Origin: Candidatus Promineofilum glycogenicum
GTDB lineage: Bacteria > Chloroflexota > Anaerolineae > Promineifilales > Promineifilaceae
Assembly: GCA_016707605.1 (NCBI GenBank)
Contig: JADJHJ010000007.1
Coordinates: 1 to 64,000 of the forward strand
DNA: 64,000 bases
Direction of reading: 5' to 3'
The notes below the pieces were generated by a model. The model worked only from the letters and a program-made list of their open reading frames with translations. It ran no database searches and was not told the DNA's origin. Positions 1 to 8,675 of this stretch are shown in pieces. A program made the position numbers and the translations under genes. Each line of letters begins with the position of its first letter. Positions within the stretch are counted from its first letter, which is position 1.

Positions 1-774
1 GTCGCCGGTCACGTCGGCCAGGGCCGGCGACCCCCAGATGGTATCGGCCAGCCGCGTGCGCAGGTTGTCCCAGCCGAAGCGGAAGTAGAGGGCGCTGGGC
101 GGTGGGAAGCCGGCCACCAGATCGCCGGTGTGGTGATAGGCGTAGATGCGGGCGTCGAAGCCGCCGATCACGATCTCCAAATCGCCGTTGTTGTCCAGGT
201 CGCCCAGAGCGGGTGTGCTGAAGAAGGAGTCGGGGCAGTTACCGGGCGGAATCTTCTCGTCGTCGGCCAACTTGGGCCAGTTGGGACGCACCCGCCCCTG
301 ATTGTCGAGAACGATAAGCGCGCCGGGCTTGCAGTCGGACGACAGGGCGCTGGTGGCAACGACGACTTCCAGCGTCCCGTCGCCGTCCAGATCGCCGATG
401 GCCGGCGACGAGGCGAAGCTCTGCTTGTTGGCGGCCATACCAAACAGGGGGGCCACGTCGCGATCCCACAGGATCGACCCGTCGGAGACAGCCACGACGT
501 GGCCGTTGTTGGTGGCGGCCACGATGTCGAGGCGGCCGTCGCGGTCGAGGTCGCCGACGCCGGGCGAACTGGCGTGGCAGTTGTGCTCCGAAGCCGACCA
601 GGAGCAGGACGTCGTCGGCAGGGCAATCGACCACTTCGGGGCAACCTGCCCATCAACGGACAAGGGGGCATCGGTAGGTGGCGGCGCGTCTTGCGCGCCG
701 ACCAGCGACACGAGAAGTGCCAGAAGACCCAGGACCAATAGCCCGGCCGTTCTGGCGCGTGAGTGAATCGTCAT
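1..774 (-). CDS. Exported FG-GAP/VCBS-repeat protein, C-terminus cut by window edge
   Basis: Only the N-terminal 258 codons are visible; the frame is open to the left edge. The ATG at 774 gives a basic start, a hydrophobic core (GLLVLGLLALLVSLVGA) and a likely signal-peptidase site before a Pro/Thr linker, so the product is probably secreted or surface-attached. The mature part has repeated Asp-rich blades such as GVGDLDRDGRLDIVAATNNG, AIGDLDGDGTLEVVVAT and ALGDLDNNGDLEIVIGG, the calcium-binding signature of integrin-like FG-GAP/VCBS propellers. It lies upstream of a run of glycosyltransferases on the same strand (transcribed after them), so a role at the cell surface is plausible, but the ligand is unknown. 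Confidence 0.82.
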   Translation of the reverse strand, partial: MTIHSRARTAGLLVLGLLALLVSLVGAQDAPPPTDAPLSVDGQVAPKWSIALPTTSCSWSASEHNCHASSPGVGDLDRDGRLDIVAATNNGHVVAVSDGSILWDRDVAPLFGMAANKQSFASSPAIGDLDGDGTLEVVVATSALSSDCKPGALIVLDNQGRVRPNWPKLADDEKIPPGNCPDSFFSTPALGDLDNNGDLEIVIGGFDARIYAYHHTGDLVAGFPPPSALYFRFGWDNLRTRLADTIWGSPALADVTGD

Positions 775-835
775 GTCAACTCCGTGGCTGTGACGCGGCC
801 GAGAACGTCGGGGAAAAGTGGCCAGTGGCCGGTGA

Positions 836-2044
836 TCAGTGATCAGTGGCGGCAGCTCCCGGACGAGCACTGCAAGCAGCGTCAAGCAAAGTGGTATAGT
901 GTTGCAGCACTACCTCAGGGCGGTAGTGGCGCATGACGAACTGCCGGCCCTGATGCCCCATTTGCCGCCGTAGCGCGTCGGAGCCGAGCAGATGCTGGAG
1001 TGTGGCGGTGAACTCGTCATGCGTGCGGTAGTATAGTCCGGCGTTGCTTTGGCGGCACAGATATTTCACGACTTCACATTGTTCGTTCACCAGCACCGGC
1101 GTGCCCCCGGCCCACGCTTCCAGGGTGATCATCGACAGGCTCTCGTAGAGCGAGGGCAGCACGACCAGCGCCGCGGCGGCGATGGCGTCCTGCTTGTCGG
1201 CATCGGGCAGAAAGCCGAGGTGGACGATGTCGGGGTGGTCGGGCAGCGTCATGTTCGACTTGCCCAGCAGCACCAGCTTCAGCGGCCCATCGGCCGTCGC
1301 CCGATAGCGGACGAAGAAGTCCAGCAGTTCGGGCACGTTCTTCGACTCGTCAATGCGGCCGACGTAGAGCAGAAACGGCTCGGCCAGGCCAAACTTCTGC
1401 CGGAAGCGCTCGGCCGAGGCGTCCAGCGGCATGTCCACGCCAACGCCGGTGACGGTGCTCGGCACGTAGTCGTTGCGCGTCACCCGCTGTACCAGCAGCC
1501 GCTCCGGCTCAGTCAGGTAGAAGATGCCGCGCGGCAGGTGGAAGAGCGGCCGGAAGAGGGCCATGTGGATGAATGGGTCGTCGTGGGCCGTGGGCACGAG
1601 GAACGCCTTGTCAGAGACGATGGGCAGGCCGAAATAGGCCGTGGCGTAGTGGAAGGTGTAGAAGATGAAGGCGTCGGTCGTCTCGTAGGCGCGGCGGATG
1701 GCTGTGAAGAGCGACGACGAGAACGGCCCCTGATCCTTGACCCAGGCCACCTCGTCGAACAGCGTGTGCAGGTGCGTCGTGACCAGGCGCGTCTGCCGCT
1801 GGGCCTTCTTCCAGTCGCGCGGCGCGTCGACCGGGAAGCGGCGCACGCGCACGCCGTTGATCGTCTCCTCGCCCGCCGGGTAGTGGTTGGCCCAGGTGAT
1901 GTAGTCGAGGGCGCAGGTGGTCAGCACGGTCACATCAGCCGTAGCCGCCAGCCGCTCGGCCAGCCAGCGGGCGTGCTGCTCGGCTCCGCCGTTGACTTCG
2001 AGGCCGTAGCGCTGGACGACGATGGCCACGCGGCGGACGGTCAT
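836..2044 (-). CDS. GT4-family glycosyltransferase
   Basis: A 402-residue retaining GT-B glycosyltransferase. The N-terminal Rossmann domain opens with VAIVVQRYGLEVNGGAEQHA, the acceptor-side glycine-rich loop of this group. The C-terminal GT1/GT4 domain has the donor-side motif YVGRIDESKNVPELLDFF and the EX7E motif (YESLSMITLEAWAGGTPV) that contacts the nucleotide sugar. The ATG at 2044 overlaps the stop of the preceding glycosyltransferase by ATGA, so the two are translationally coupled. Likely role: adding a sugar to a surface polysaccharide or glycoprotein at the cytoplasmic face. Donor and acceptor cannot be told from sequence. Confidence 0.9.
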   Translation of the reverse strand: MTVRRVAIVVQRYGLEVNGGAEQHARWLAERLAATADVTVLTTCALDYITWANHYPAGEETINGVRVRRFPVDAPRDWKKAQRQTRLVTTHLHTLFDEVAWVKDQGPFSSSLFTAIRRAYETTDAFIFYTFHYATAYFGLPIVSDKAFLVPTAHDDPFIHMALFRPLFHLPRGIFYLTEPERLLVQRVTRNDYVPSTVTGVGVDMPLDASAERFRQKFGLAEPFLLYVGRIDESKNVPELLDFFVRYRATADGPLKLVLLGKSNMTLPDHPDIVHLGFLPDADKQDAIAAAALVVLPSLYESLSMITLEAWAGGTPVLVNEQCEVVKYLCRQSNAGLYYRTHDEFTATLQHLLGSDALRRQMGHQGRQFVMRHYRPEVVLQHYTTLLDAACSARPGAAATDH

Positions 2045-3147
2045 GCTCCGTTCAGCTCGAACGCCTGCCCCAGAAAGCGCAGCACGTTGCGCTCCAGCGC
2101 GTCGTCATTGTAGCGTTGCGCCCAGGCCGTGGCCTCGTGGCGCAGCGCGGCGTAGCGCGCCGGGTCGTTGAGCAGGGCCAGCACGGCCGCCGCCGCCTCG
2201 TCCGGCCGCCGCTTGTCGAAGACCAGCCCCGCCGGCCCGGCCACCTCGACCATCGGCTCCTGGTCGTGGACGGCAGCCGGCACGCCGAAGTAGAGCGACT
2301 CGGCGATGGGCACGCAGAAGCTCTCCCACTCCGAGGTGACGAATAGCAGCCGCGCGTGGCGATAGAGGGCGGCCAGCACGGCCGGGTTGTTGACCTGCCC
2401 GGCGAACAGGACGCGGTTCTCCAGCCCGTAGGCGGCGATTTGCCGGTCGAGTTGGGCGGCGTAGCCCTTGGTCTGGTCGCGCGTGCCGGCCAGAATCAGC
2501 ACCATGTTGGGCCGCGCCGCGCTCAGCCGGGCGAAGATGTCGATCAGCGCGCCGATGTCCTTCTGCGGCACGATGCGGCCGACCAGCAGCACGTACTCCA
2601 GTTGGCTCAACGAGGCTGACAGTTCGGCGTCGTCGGCGGCGGCGAACTTGGCCGTGTCGAAGGTGTAGAAGATCTTGTGCAGTCGCTCGGCCGGGAAGCC
2701 GTGGCCTTGCAGGATTTGGCGCGAGTCCTCGGAGTGGATGACGTACTGGGTGAAGCGGCCGGCCAGTGACGGCAGCATCTCCAGCCCGTGCTGGCAGAGG
2801 TACTCCAGGTGGGCGTTCTGCCCGGCGAAGAGGCGCGGCGGGCAGATGCCGTGGTAGTCCATGAACTTGAGGTCGGGGCTGTCCAGCGCCCGCTGGACGT
2901 TGTCAGACCAGATGGAGTAGTGGAACCACAGCAGGTCGTTGCCCGTCGGCCGGTACATCGCCGACGGCTCGGCCCGGCTTTGCAACTGCGGGGCGATGAA
3001 GTCGGCGTAGACCGTCGCTCTGCCCCCCCACTGGCGGAAGAGGCGGGCCAGGTTGAAGGCGTAGTTGCTGACGGCGTCGCCGGGGGTCAGGCCGGCGGTC
3101 ATAATATGAACCCGTAAGGGGCGTGAATGTTGTTGGAATGAAGTCAT
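2041..3147 (-). CDS. GT4-family glycosyltransferase
   Basis: A glycosyltransferase of about 368 residues. An upstream in-frame ATG exists at 3201, but the ATG at 3147 forms an ATGA overlap with the stop of the upstream gene and leads straight into MTSFQQHSRPLRVHIMTAG, so 3147 is preferred. The N-terminal domain has the GD.VSNYAFNLARLFRQWG helix of GT4 enzymes. The C-terminal domain has LLVGRIVPQKDIGALIDIFA and the EX7E motif in WESFCVPIAESLYFGVPAAV. It is the middle gene of a three-glycosyltransferase string whose members overlap by four bases, typical of a glycan assembly operon. Sugar specificity is unknown. Confidence 0.9.
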   Translation of the reverse strand: MTSFQQHSRPLRVHIMTAGLTPGDAVSNYAFNLARLFRQWGGRATVYADFIAPQLQSRAEPSAMYRPTGNDLLWFHYSIWSDNVQRALDSPDLKFMDYHGICPPRLFAGQNAHLEYLCQHGLEMLPSLAGRFTQYVIHSEDSRQILQGHGFPAERLHKIFYTFDTAKFAAADDAELSASLSQLEYVLLVGRIVPQKDIGALIDIFARLSAARPNMVLILAGTRDQTKGYAAQLDRQIAAYGLENRVLFAGQVNNPAVLAALYRHARLLFVTSEWESFCVPIAESLYFGVPAAVHDQEPMVEVAGPAGLVFDKRRPDEAAAAVLALLNDPARYAALRHEATAWAQRYNDDALERNVLRFLGQAFELNGA

Positions 3148-4332
3148 GAGTTCAAAACGCGGGCGAACAGGTCGCGGTAGCGCGGGATAATCGTCGGCCA
3201 CTGGTAGCGCGACAGGACGTAGGCGCGACCGCCCTGCCCCATGCGCGCCGCGTCGGCCGGGTGGTCGAACAGGTAATCAAGTGTGGCGGCGAACTCGTCG
3301 TAATCGGCAAAGTAAAGGCCGCCGTTGGCCAGGCGGCAGTGCTCCACGGTCACGGCGCAATCGGCGTGGACGAGGGCCGGCGTCTCGGCCAGCCAGCTCT
3401 CCATCAGGGCGATGGAGAAGCTCTCGTTGACCGATGGCAGGCAGAAGACGTCGGCCGCGGCGTAGGCGTCGAGCTTGTCCTGGGCGGGCACAAAGCCAAG
3501 ATCGGAAGCCGGCGGCGTCGGGAGGCAAGGCCACGTCGCCCGGCCCCAGCAGCACCAATTGCGCGCCGCGCGCCCGGCCGCCCGCTTGCCAGTAGCGCGC
3601 CCAGTAGTCGAGCAGCAGCGGTGTGTTTTTGCCCGGCTCGCGCCGCCCGGCGTAGAGGACGAACGGGCCGTCGAGGCCATAACGGTGGCGGAAGCGGTCG
3701 CCGTCGCCCGCCGTGTCGGTGTCCACCCCTTCGCCCAGCACCTCGCGGATCTGCCCGGCGTGGCCGGGGAAGAGGCGGTCGGCGAGCGCCTGCTCGGCCG
3801 CGGTGTGGAAGACCAGCGCCCGAACGCGCGGCAGCACCTCGCGGTAGAGGCCCAGCCGGGCGTAGCTCTCGTCGTGGAGGCAGGGGATGATTACCGAGCG
3901 CTCCGGGCAGACCTGCGCCCCGAAGTAGGTCGTGGCGAACAGGTAGGGGATGAAGACGTAGAGCCGCCCGGCCGCCTCATTGGCCATGAAGTCGTAGAGG
4001 GCCGGAACGCGGATCATCTCCTCGATGTAGACGCGCTCGTCGGCGGCCGGAATGGCGCGGCCGGCCATCAGCCGGGCGTTGATGGCGTCGAAGGCCGCCC
4101 GGTTGCGCCGCCCCACCGGGAAGCGGCGCACGGTCACGCCGTCGATGGTCGTCGCCCCGGCCGGGTAGTAGTCGCGCCCCCAGTCGGCGTAGAGGTCGCG
4201 CGTCGTCGTCGTCAGCACCTCGACGGCCACGCCGGCGCGCCGCAACTGGCCGACCAGCCGCCGCGTCTCGGCCTCGGCCCCGCCCGGCGCGTCGGGGCCG
4301 TACCAGGGGGTGACGAAGGTGATGATCGTCAT
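3144..4332 (-). CDS. GT4-family glycosyltransferase, frameshifted
   Basis: The first gene of the glycosyltransferase string is split over two frames. From the ATG at 4332 the first frame reads MTIITFVTPWYGPDAPGGAE and the donor-domain start PFVLYAGRREPGKNTPLLLD, then loses homology after ALPPDAAGF near 3510. A second frame picks up as SDLGFVPAQDKLDAYAAADV and continues through the EX7E motif (NESFSIALMESWLAETPAL) to the stop at 3144. Removing one base near 3505-3510 rejoins them as ...AAGFDLGFVPAQDKL. Both halves are well conserved and both ends are correctly placed for the operon, so a one-base sequencing error is more likely than true decay. Confidence 0.85.
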
Positions 4333-4341
4333 GGCGATCAG

Positions 4342-4434
4342 GAAGAAACCACAGATTTCGCAGATTACGCAGATTTTCAGAAAGGCATTCTGAAAATCTG
4401 CGTAATCTGCGTAATCTGCGGTTAAGCTTCTTCT
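4342..4434. repeat. Long inverted repeat, family A (CACAGATT type)
   Basis: Two 32-base arms (4349-4380 and 4390-4421) made of CAGATTACG-type units are perfect reverse complements around a 9-base loop. The element lies between the glycosyltransferase string and the small gene at 4442. Related copies are at 10038, 12103 and 42652, with half copies at 30018, 38276 and 41594. Confidence 0.9.
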
Positions 4435-4441
4435 GTCTCCT

Positions 4442-4810
4442 CTAGCTCCTGCCCAGCAGGCTCAGGGCGCGCAGGAGGTGTTCGCTGGCGCTGACCTGGC
4501 GCTCGGCGCTCTTGTTGACATAATAAGAGACAAGCTCGTGGAGCTTCGTCCGCAGCCAGACGAGCAGCCCGCCGATGATGGGCACGCCCGACTTGCTGAC
4601 GAAGACCGGCACGTGCACCTCGTCCAGCGCCAGCCGGGCCTGATAGAGATGCTCGTAGAACTCCGGCGGGAAGCGCTTGCCGGTGACGGCGATGTCGCTG
4701 CCGCCGGCGGCCACGCCCACAGCCGCCCGCTTGGCGATGATCTGCTGCCGGATCTGCTGCATGATCTCTTCAACGTTGACTGCCGCTTCATACGCGGGTT
4801 GTTCGCTCAC
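4442..4810 (-). CDS. Small conserved hypothetical protein next to glycosyltransferases
   Basis: A 122-residue protein read from a GTG at 4810, with a GGAGAG Shine-Dalgarno-like stretch upstream. The N-terminus is a short amphipathic helix (NVEEIMQQIRQQIIAKRA), a pattern I associate with small proteins and methyltransferases encoded beside glycan genes. The middle part has IIGGLLVWLRTKLHELVSYY, which could be one membrane-associated helix. No catalytic motif is visible. It lies in the minus-strand glycan block, separated from its neighbours by repeats on both sides. I do not recognise a named family; a regulatory or scaffolding role in glycan assembly is only a guess. Confidence 0.7.
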   Translation of the reverse strand: MSEQPAYEAAVNVEEIMQQIRQQIIAKRAAVGVAAGGSDIAVTGKRFPPEFYEHLYQARLALDEVHVPVFVSKSGVPIIGGLLVWLRTKLHELVSYYVNKSAERQVSASEHLLRALSLLGRS

Positions 4811-4834
4811 TCCAATCTCTCCATATCTCTAGTT

Positions 4835-4909
4835 GTGGCACAGGATTCTTATCCTGTGCTCTTTGCTGCCAGTACGGCACACAGGCACAGGCTAAGAATC
4901 CTGTGCTAC
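4835..4909. repeat. Inverted repeat containing two CACAGGATTCTTA-type palindromes
   Basis: A GCACAGGATTCTTATCCTGTGC half (about 4838-4859) and a GCACAGGCTAAGAATCCTGTGC half (about 4885-4906) make a larger hairpin. The right end runs into the stop codon (4906-4908) of the membrane protein gene. This is a different family from the CACAGATT repeats. Confidence 0.75.
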
Positions 4910-7074
4910 GGGGCGATTCGGGCTATCCGCAACACCCACTCATCATCCAAAATCGCCGCCGGCTTATGCTCGTAACTCTCCTCCAGCCGCCGGCTGGTGA
5001 GCGTCACGACGTTCGTCTCGTACTCGTAGCCGTGGGCATCCAGCCAGGCCGGGTCGCCAATCCAGTAGACGGCGCGCCCGCTATTGTGCCATATCTCCAC
5101 CGCCCGAACCAAGTCCGCGCCGGGCGGGTCGGGATCGCGCAGGGCAAACGCGTTGTGGCCGTAGATGAACTGGAGCGGCGTGCCGAAGAAGTCGCCCGCG
5201 CCGATGGGCACGGCGTCGTGGAAGAGCAGGACGGAATCGGGCGCGAAAGCCCCGTCGAGAGCGTCCAGTTGCGCCGTCAGGCCGCGATGGTCGACCTGGC
5301 TGACAAAGCCGCGCGCCGACCAAGCCAGCCCGCCCAGCCAGACCACGGCCAGGGCCACGGCCACCACCGGCCACGGCCGCCGCAACCCGACCAGCCACCC
5401 CAACAGCGCCGCCGCAGCCACGGTGAGGAACGGCACGGCCGCGGGCACAAAGCGGCGCATGGCGTAGACCTGGTGCGGATTGGCCTGCAAGCTCCACAGG
5501 TAGAGCATGGCGAAGAGCGCCCCCACGGCCAACACCATCACCATGCGCCGGTTGGCCCGCCAGATGAGCAGGCACGTTCCGGCCACGCCCAGCCACACCC
5601 CCACCGGCGACAGATACCAGCCCAGTCGCCGCCAGTTCTCGTGATCGGTCAGGGGCACGCTGCCGCCGCTGAAAAAGTCCTGCCGGGCCACCGGCGCGCC
5701 GATGGCCGGCCGGACGAACCAGCCGTAGACGGCGACGATCAGGGTCACACCAATGAGCGCCCCCAGGGCCATGCGCCGGTAGCGCGCATAGCCGGCCAGA
5801 AAGCGCGCCTCCGACCGCCGCAGCAGCCACAGGAAGGCGACCGCGGCCAGCGCGGCCACCACGGGGATGGCCCAGTTGACTTGCAGCAGGCGCAGCCCCA
5901 GCCCGGAGTGGACGACGAAGTAGGGGCGGCTCTGGAACCAGGCGTGGGCGAAGGAGTGGGCCACCAGCAGCCCCAGCGGCGCGAGGAACCAGCCCAGCGT
6001 GCCCGCTGCCGCCGCCCGCCGCCCCCCGGCCAGCAGCCAGAAGACGAGCAGCGCCAGCAGCGGCAGCAGCACCAGCATGTCCACCCGCACCAGGAAGACC
6101 AGCCCCAGCGACACCCCGGCCAGCAGCGCCCACAGCTTGCCCGGCCCGTCGCCGCCCAGCCAGTGGCCCAGGCCGCACAGCCCGCTCCACAGGACGAACT
6201 GGGTCAACATCTCCGTCGTCGGGTAGCGGGCAAACCAGACTTGCAGCGCCGTCAGCGACAGAGCCACCAGGGCCAGCGCCGCCGCGGGCCAACCGGCGAA
6301 CTGGCGCACGGTGAAGTAGACGGCCAGCGCCCCCAGCGCCGCCCACAAGCCATTGAGCAGCAGCGCGGCGCGGATGGCCTCGGCCGTTGGGGCGGCCGTC
6401 GCCTCGGCCAGCCCGTAGGCCACGGCCAGCCACACCGGGTGCAGCGGGTAGAACTGGGGCGTGATCTCCCCCGGCGGCGCGCCGATGACGTAGAAGCCGG
6501 GCAGCAGGTAGTAGGCCGCCACCGGGTCGTCGGGCAGCGGGCGCAAGAGCGCGGGCATGAGCGCCGGATCGAGCGCGGCCAGCGTCTCGTCGGTGATGAC
6601 GATGCGGCCCTCGTGGGCGATGGACGCGCCGAGGCTGACGTAGACCCCGGCGTCGGCCGCGCCCAACACGTACTCGTGCGGCCGGAAGAAGAGCCAGCCG
6701 GCGGCCACGGCCCAGATGGCCAGGAAGACGAGTTCGGGCCAGGGGAGCGGGTTGGTGGCGAGTGGCAAGTAGCGAGTGGCGGGTGGCGGGTGGCGGTCAG
6801 CGCTCGGCGGTCGGCGGTCGGTTTTGACTCGCCACAGGTCAAGGGCCACGAGCGCGCCGACCAGCAGCAGCCAGACCAGCGCCAGCCGCCCCATGGAGAA
6901 GAGGCCCACCTCGGCCAGCAGCAGCGCCGCCCAGCCCAGCACGGCCAGCCCCAGCGACAGCGCGGCGAAGGCCAGCGGTAGCGACGGCCGGCCGCGGCCG
7001 AACTGGCGCACGACCAGCCAGCCGGGAACCAACGCCGCCACCGGCAGCAAGAGGACGACGCTCCAGGCGGGCAT
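4906..7074 (-). CDS. Polytopic membrane protein, GT39-like glycosyltransferase
   Basis: About 722 residues, many in transmembrane helices, with a large loop between the first helices and a soluble C-terminal tail. The loop sequence EYVLGAADAGVYVSLGASIA resembles the acidic lumenal loop of the GT39/ArnT/PMT superfamily, which uses polyprenyl-phosphate sugars outside the membrane. The start at 7074 (MPAWSVVLLLPVAALVPG) is preferred over the in-frame ATG at 7143, because 7143 lies inside the upstream glycosyltransferase whereas 7074 starts just after its stop. Residues about 75-100 (RRPPSADRHPPPATRYLPLA) come from an inserted low-complexity DNA repeat. The family call is by architecture and loop motif only; the donor is unknown. 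Confidence 0.75.
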   Translation of the reverse strand: MPAWSVVLLLPVAALVPGWLVVRQFGRGRPSLPLAFAALSLGLAVLGWAALLLAEVGLFSMGRLALVWLLLVGALVALDLWRVKTDRRPPSADRHPPPATRYLPLATNPLPWPELVFLAIWAVAAGWLFFRPHEYVLGAADAGVYVSLGASIAHEGRIVITDETLAALDPALMPALLRPLPDDPVAAYYLLPGFYVIGAPPGEITPQFYPLHPVWLAVAYGLAEATAAPTAEAIRAALLLNGLWAALGALAVYFTVRQFAGWPAAALALVALSLTALQVWFARYPTTEMLTQFVLWSGLCGLGHWLGGDGPGKLWALLAGVSLGLVFLVRVDMLVLLPLLALLVFWLLAGGRRAAAAGTLGWFLAPLGLLVAHSFAHAWFQSRPYFVVHSGLGLRLLQVNWAIPVVAALAAVAFLWLLRRSEARFLAGYARYRRMALGALIGVTLIVAVYGWFVRPAIGAPVARQDFFSGGSVPLTDHENWRRLGWYLSPVGVWLGVAGTCLLIWRANRRMVMVLAVGALFAMLYLWSLQANPHQVYAMRRFVPAAVPFLTVAAAALLGWLVGLRRPWPVVAVALAVVWLGGLAWSARGFVSQVDHRGLTAQLDALDGAFAPDSVLLFHDAVPIGAGDFFGTPLQFIYGHNAFALRDPDPPGADLVRAVEIWHNSGRAVYWIGDPAWLDAHGYEYETNVVTLTSRRLEESYEHKPAAILDDEWVLRIARIAP
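6755..6832. repeat. GGCGGGTGGCGAGTGGC low-complexity repeat inside a gene
   Basis: Degenerate tandem units of gcgggtggc / gcgagtggc, translated here as part of the loop of the membrane protein at 4906-7074. Similar tracts lie inside the genes around 20188-20228 and 27561-27600, always in the same orientation relative to the gene. Confidence 0.7.
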
Positions 7075-7076
7075 GG

Positions 7077-8648
7077 CTAGGCGGCCGGCTCCACGGCGGT
7101 CAGGAACGCCACGTAGGCGTCGGCTACGGCCGCCGGGGCGCACTGCGCGGCCACATAGCCGGCCGCCGCCGCCCCCAGCGCCGCCCGCCGCTCCGGGTCG
7201 CGGGCCAGCTCCAGCAGGGCCGCCAGCAGCGCCTCTTCGTCCAGCGGCGGTACTTTGACCGCCGCGTCGTCGGGCAGTTCGCCATACCAGCCGTGGTCGA
7301 AGACGACCAGCGGCCGGCCGGCGGCCATAACGCGCAGCGCCGCGCCGGACGTCTCGCCCAGCGTCGGGTAGCGCAGGTTCAGCACGATGTCGGCCGTGGC
7401 CGCCCAGTCCACAAAGGCGTCGAGCGACTCGACATAATCCAGGCGAATCACCCGCTCGCCCAGCCCCAACTCGGCCAACGTCCCAGCCAAATCCACTTCA
7501 GGCAGTACCTCGCCGACGATGAGGAAGGTCGCCTGGGGCACAAAGGCCAACAGCCGCCGAAAAGCGCGCAGGGCCAGCGGCAGTTGCTTGGCCGCCGTCA
7601 CCTGGCCGACACTGGCCAGCAGCAGCGCTTCCGGCGGCAGACCCAACTCGGCGCGGCGCGAGCGGCCGGGGCGCGGCGTCACCACAAGGGGAATGACCGC
7701 CACGCGGGCCGCCGGCCGCGCGGCGTGAATCCAGCCGGCCACCGTCTGGCTGTGGACGATGAGACCCAGGCTGCTGTCGAGCAGGCGCTCGTTGAGGGCC
7801 ACGTCGTAGAGCGGGTTGGCGGCCCGGCCGCTACGGATGTCGCGCAGCAGGGGCGCGGCCTCGTCGCCCAGGGCGTAGCCCATCTCGCGGGCGTAGGCGG
7901 CGAAGCGGCCCGCGCCGAGGGTCAGATGGGCCAGCAGGTGATGCAGGATGTAGTCGTGCAGGACAGTGACACCGGGAAAGCGCAATAGCAGCCGGTAAAT
8001 GTCGCTGTGGTGGGCGCTGTTGCCCATCTGGTACAGTGGCAAGTCGAACGCCCAGCGCTCGGCCGGGAAGGCGTCCAGCGGCCGGCGCGGCAAACCGCCG
8101 GGCGCGGCCGTCTCGTCGCTGAAGAGCGTCACGTCGGCCCGCTCGGCCAGCGCGGGCAACAGTTCGGCGCTGTAGTCGGCGATGCCGCTGCGGGCCGGGG
8201 GCAGCGGGCTGAAGTAGGCCAGGCGCAACCGCCGCGCCGCCCGCTGTCCCCTCGCCCTTTGAGAGAGGGCCTCTGGTTCCCTCTCCCCTTGGGAGAGGGT
8301 TAGGGAGAGGGTCCGCGCCGCCCGCGCGCCGACGGCAGCCACGTCCCGATTGAGCGCCGTCACTCCCCGGTCGTGAGCGATGCGCTCGGCCACCAGGTCG
8401 CGCTCCCCGGCCGCCCCCTTGCCCATCTGCCGCCGCGCCAACCATTCGACCAGAGCGGCGTTGAAGGCGCTCTGCTGTTCGATCAGCGGGCGCACCTGCC
8501 ACTTGGTGGCCACGCTGTTCCAGGCGGCGCGAAAGCGGGCGACGAAGCCGCCCACGCCCGGCGCGGCCGAGGCGAATTCGTACTCGCGCAGTTCGGCGTG
8601 GTGGGCCAGTTCGTCCAGTCGGGCGCGGTCAAAGCGGTCGTCGCTCAT
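7077..8648 (-). CDS. GT4-like glycosyltransferase with N-terminal helical extension
   Basis: 523 residues. Residues 1-105 are a helical domain (TKWQVRPLIEQQSAFNAALV) seen ahead of some bacterial GT4 enzymes. A glycosyltransferase domain starts at RLRLAYFSPLPPARSGIADY. The C-terminal donor domain has ASVGQVTAAKQLPLALRAF and GETSGAALRVMAAGRPLVVF; the second Glu of EX7E is replaced by Arg, as I recall for this subgroup. About 20 residues between the two parts (TLSLTLSQGEREPEALSQRA) are the in-frame translation of an intergenic-type repeat (8247-8312). It ends two bases before the start of the membrane glycosyltransferase, so the two are probably co-transcribed. Confidence 0.85.
   Translation of the reverse strand: MSDDRFDRARLDELAHHAELREYEFASAAPGVGGFVARFRAAWNSVATKWQVRPLIEQQSAFNAALVEWLARRQMGKGAAGERDLVAERIAHDRGVTALNRDVAAVGARAARTLSLTLSQGEREPEALSQRARGQRAARRLRLAYFSPLPPARSGIADYSAELLPALAERADVTLFSDETAAPGGLPRRPLDAFPAERWAFDLPLYQMGNSAHHSDIYRLLLRFPGVTVLHDYILHHLLAHLTLGAGRFAAYAREMGYALGDEAAPLLRDIRSGRAANPLYDVALNERLLDSSLGLIVHSQTVAGWIHAARPAARVAVIPLVVTPRPGRSRRAELGLPPEALLLASVGQVTAAKQLPLALRAFRRLLAFVPQATFLIVGEVLPEVDLAGTLAELGLGERVIRLDYVESLDAFVDWAATADIVLNLRYPTLGETSGAALRVMAAGRPLVVFDHGWYGELPDDAAVKVPPLDEEALLAALLELARDPERRAALGAAAAGYVAAQCAPAAVADAYVAFLTAVEPAA
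8247..8312. repeat. CCCTCTCCC family repeat inserted in a glycosyltransferase gene
   Basis: Inverted-repeat-like DNA of the CCCTCTCCC...GGGAGAGGG type sits in frame between the helical extension and the catalytic domain of the gene at 7077-8648. The same family occurs between genes at 40028-40150 and inside queG at 49905-50019 and 50200-50300. Confidence 0.85.
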
Positions 8649-8675
8649 CGGTGATGGGTCATTGGCCGGCGGCGG

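Noticed and set aside
3499..3508. AGATCGGAAG, ten bases equal to the start of a common sequencing adapter, right at the glycosyltransferase frame break
   Set aside because: Only ten bases match and the surrounding sequence translates correctly as glycosyltransferase on both sides; a chance match is more likely than adapter carry-over.
4342..4434. Inverted repeats considered as insertion-sequence ends or attachment sites
   Set aside because: No transposase or integrase frame and no target duplication is seen; the arms are nearly the entire element.
4903..6981. A 692-codon plus-strand open frame opposite the GT39-like membrane gene
   Set aside because: Gln/Arg/Pro/His-rich with no domain pattern; the complementary frame encodes a convincing membrane protein. 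Long shadow frames are expected at this GC content.
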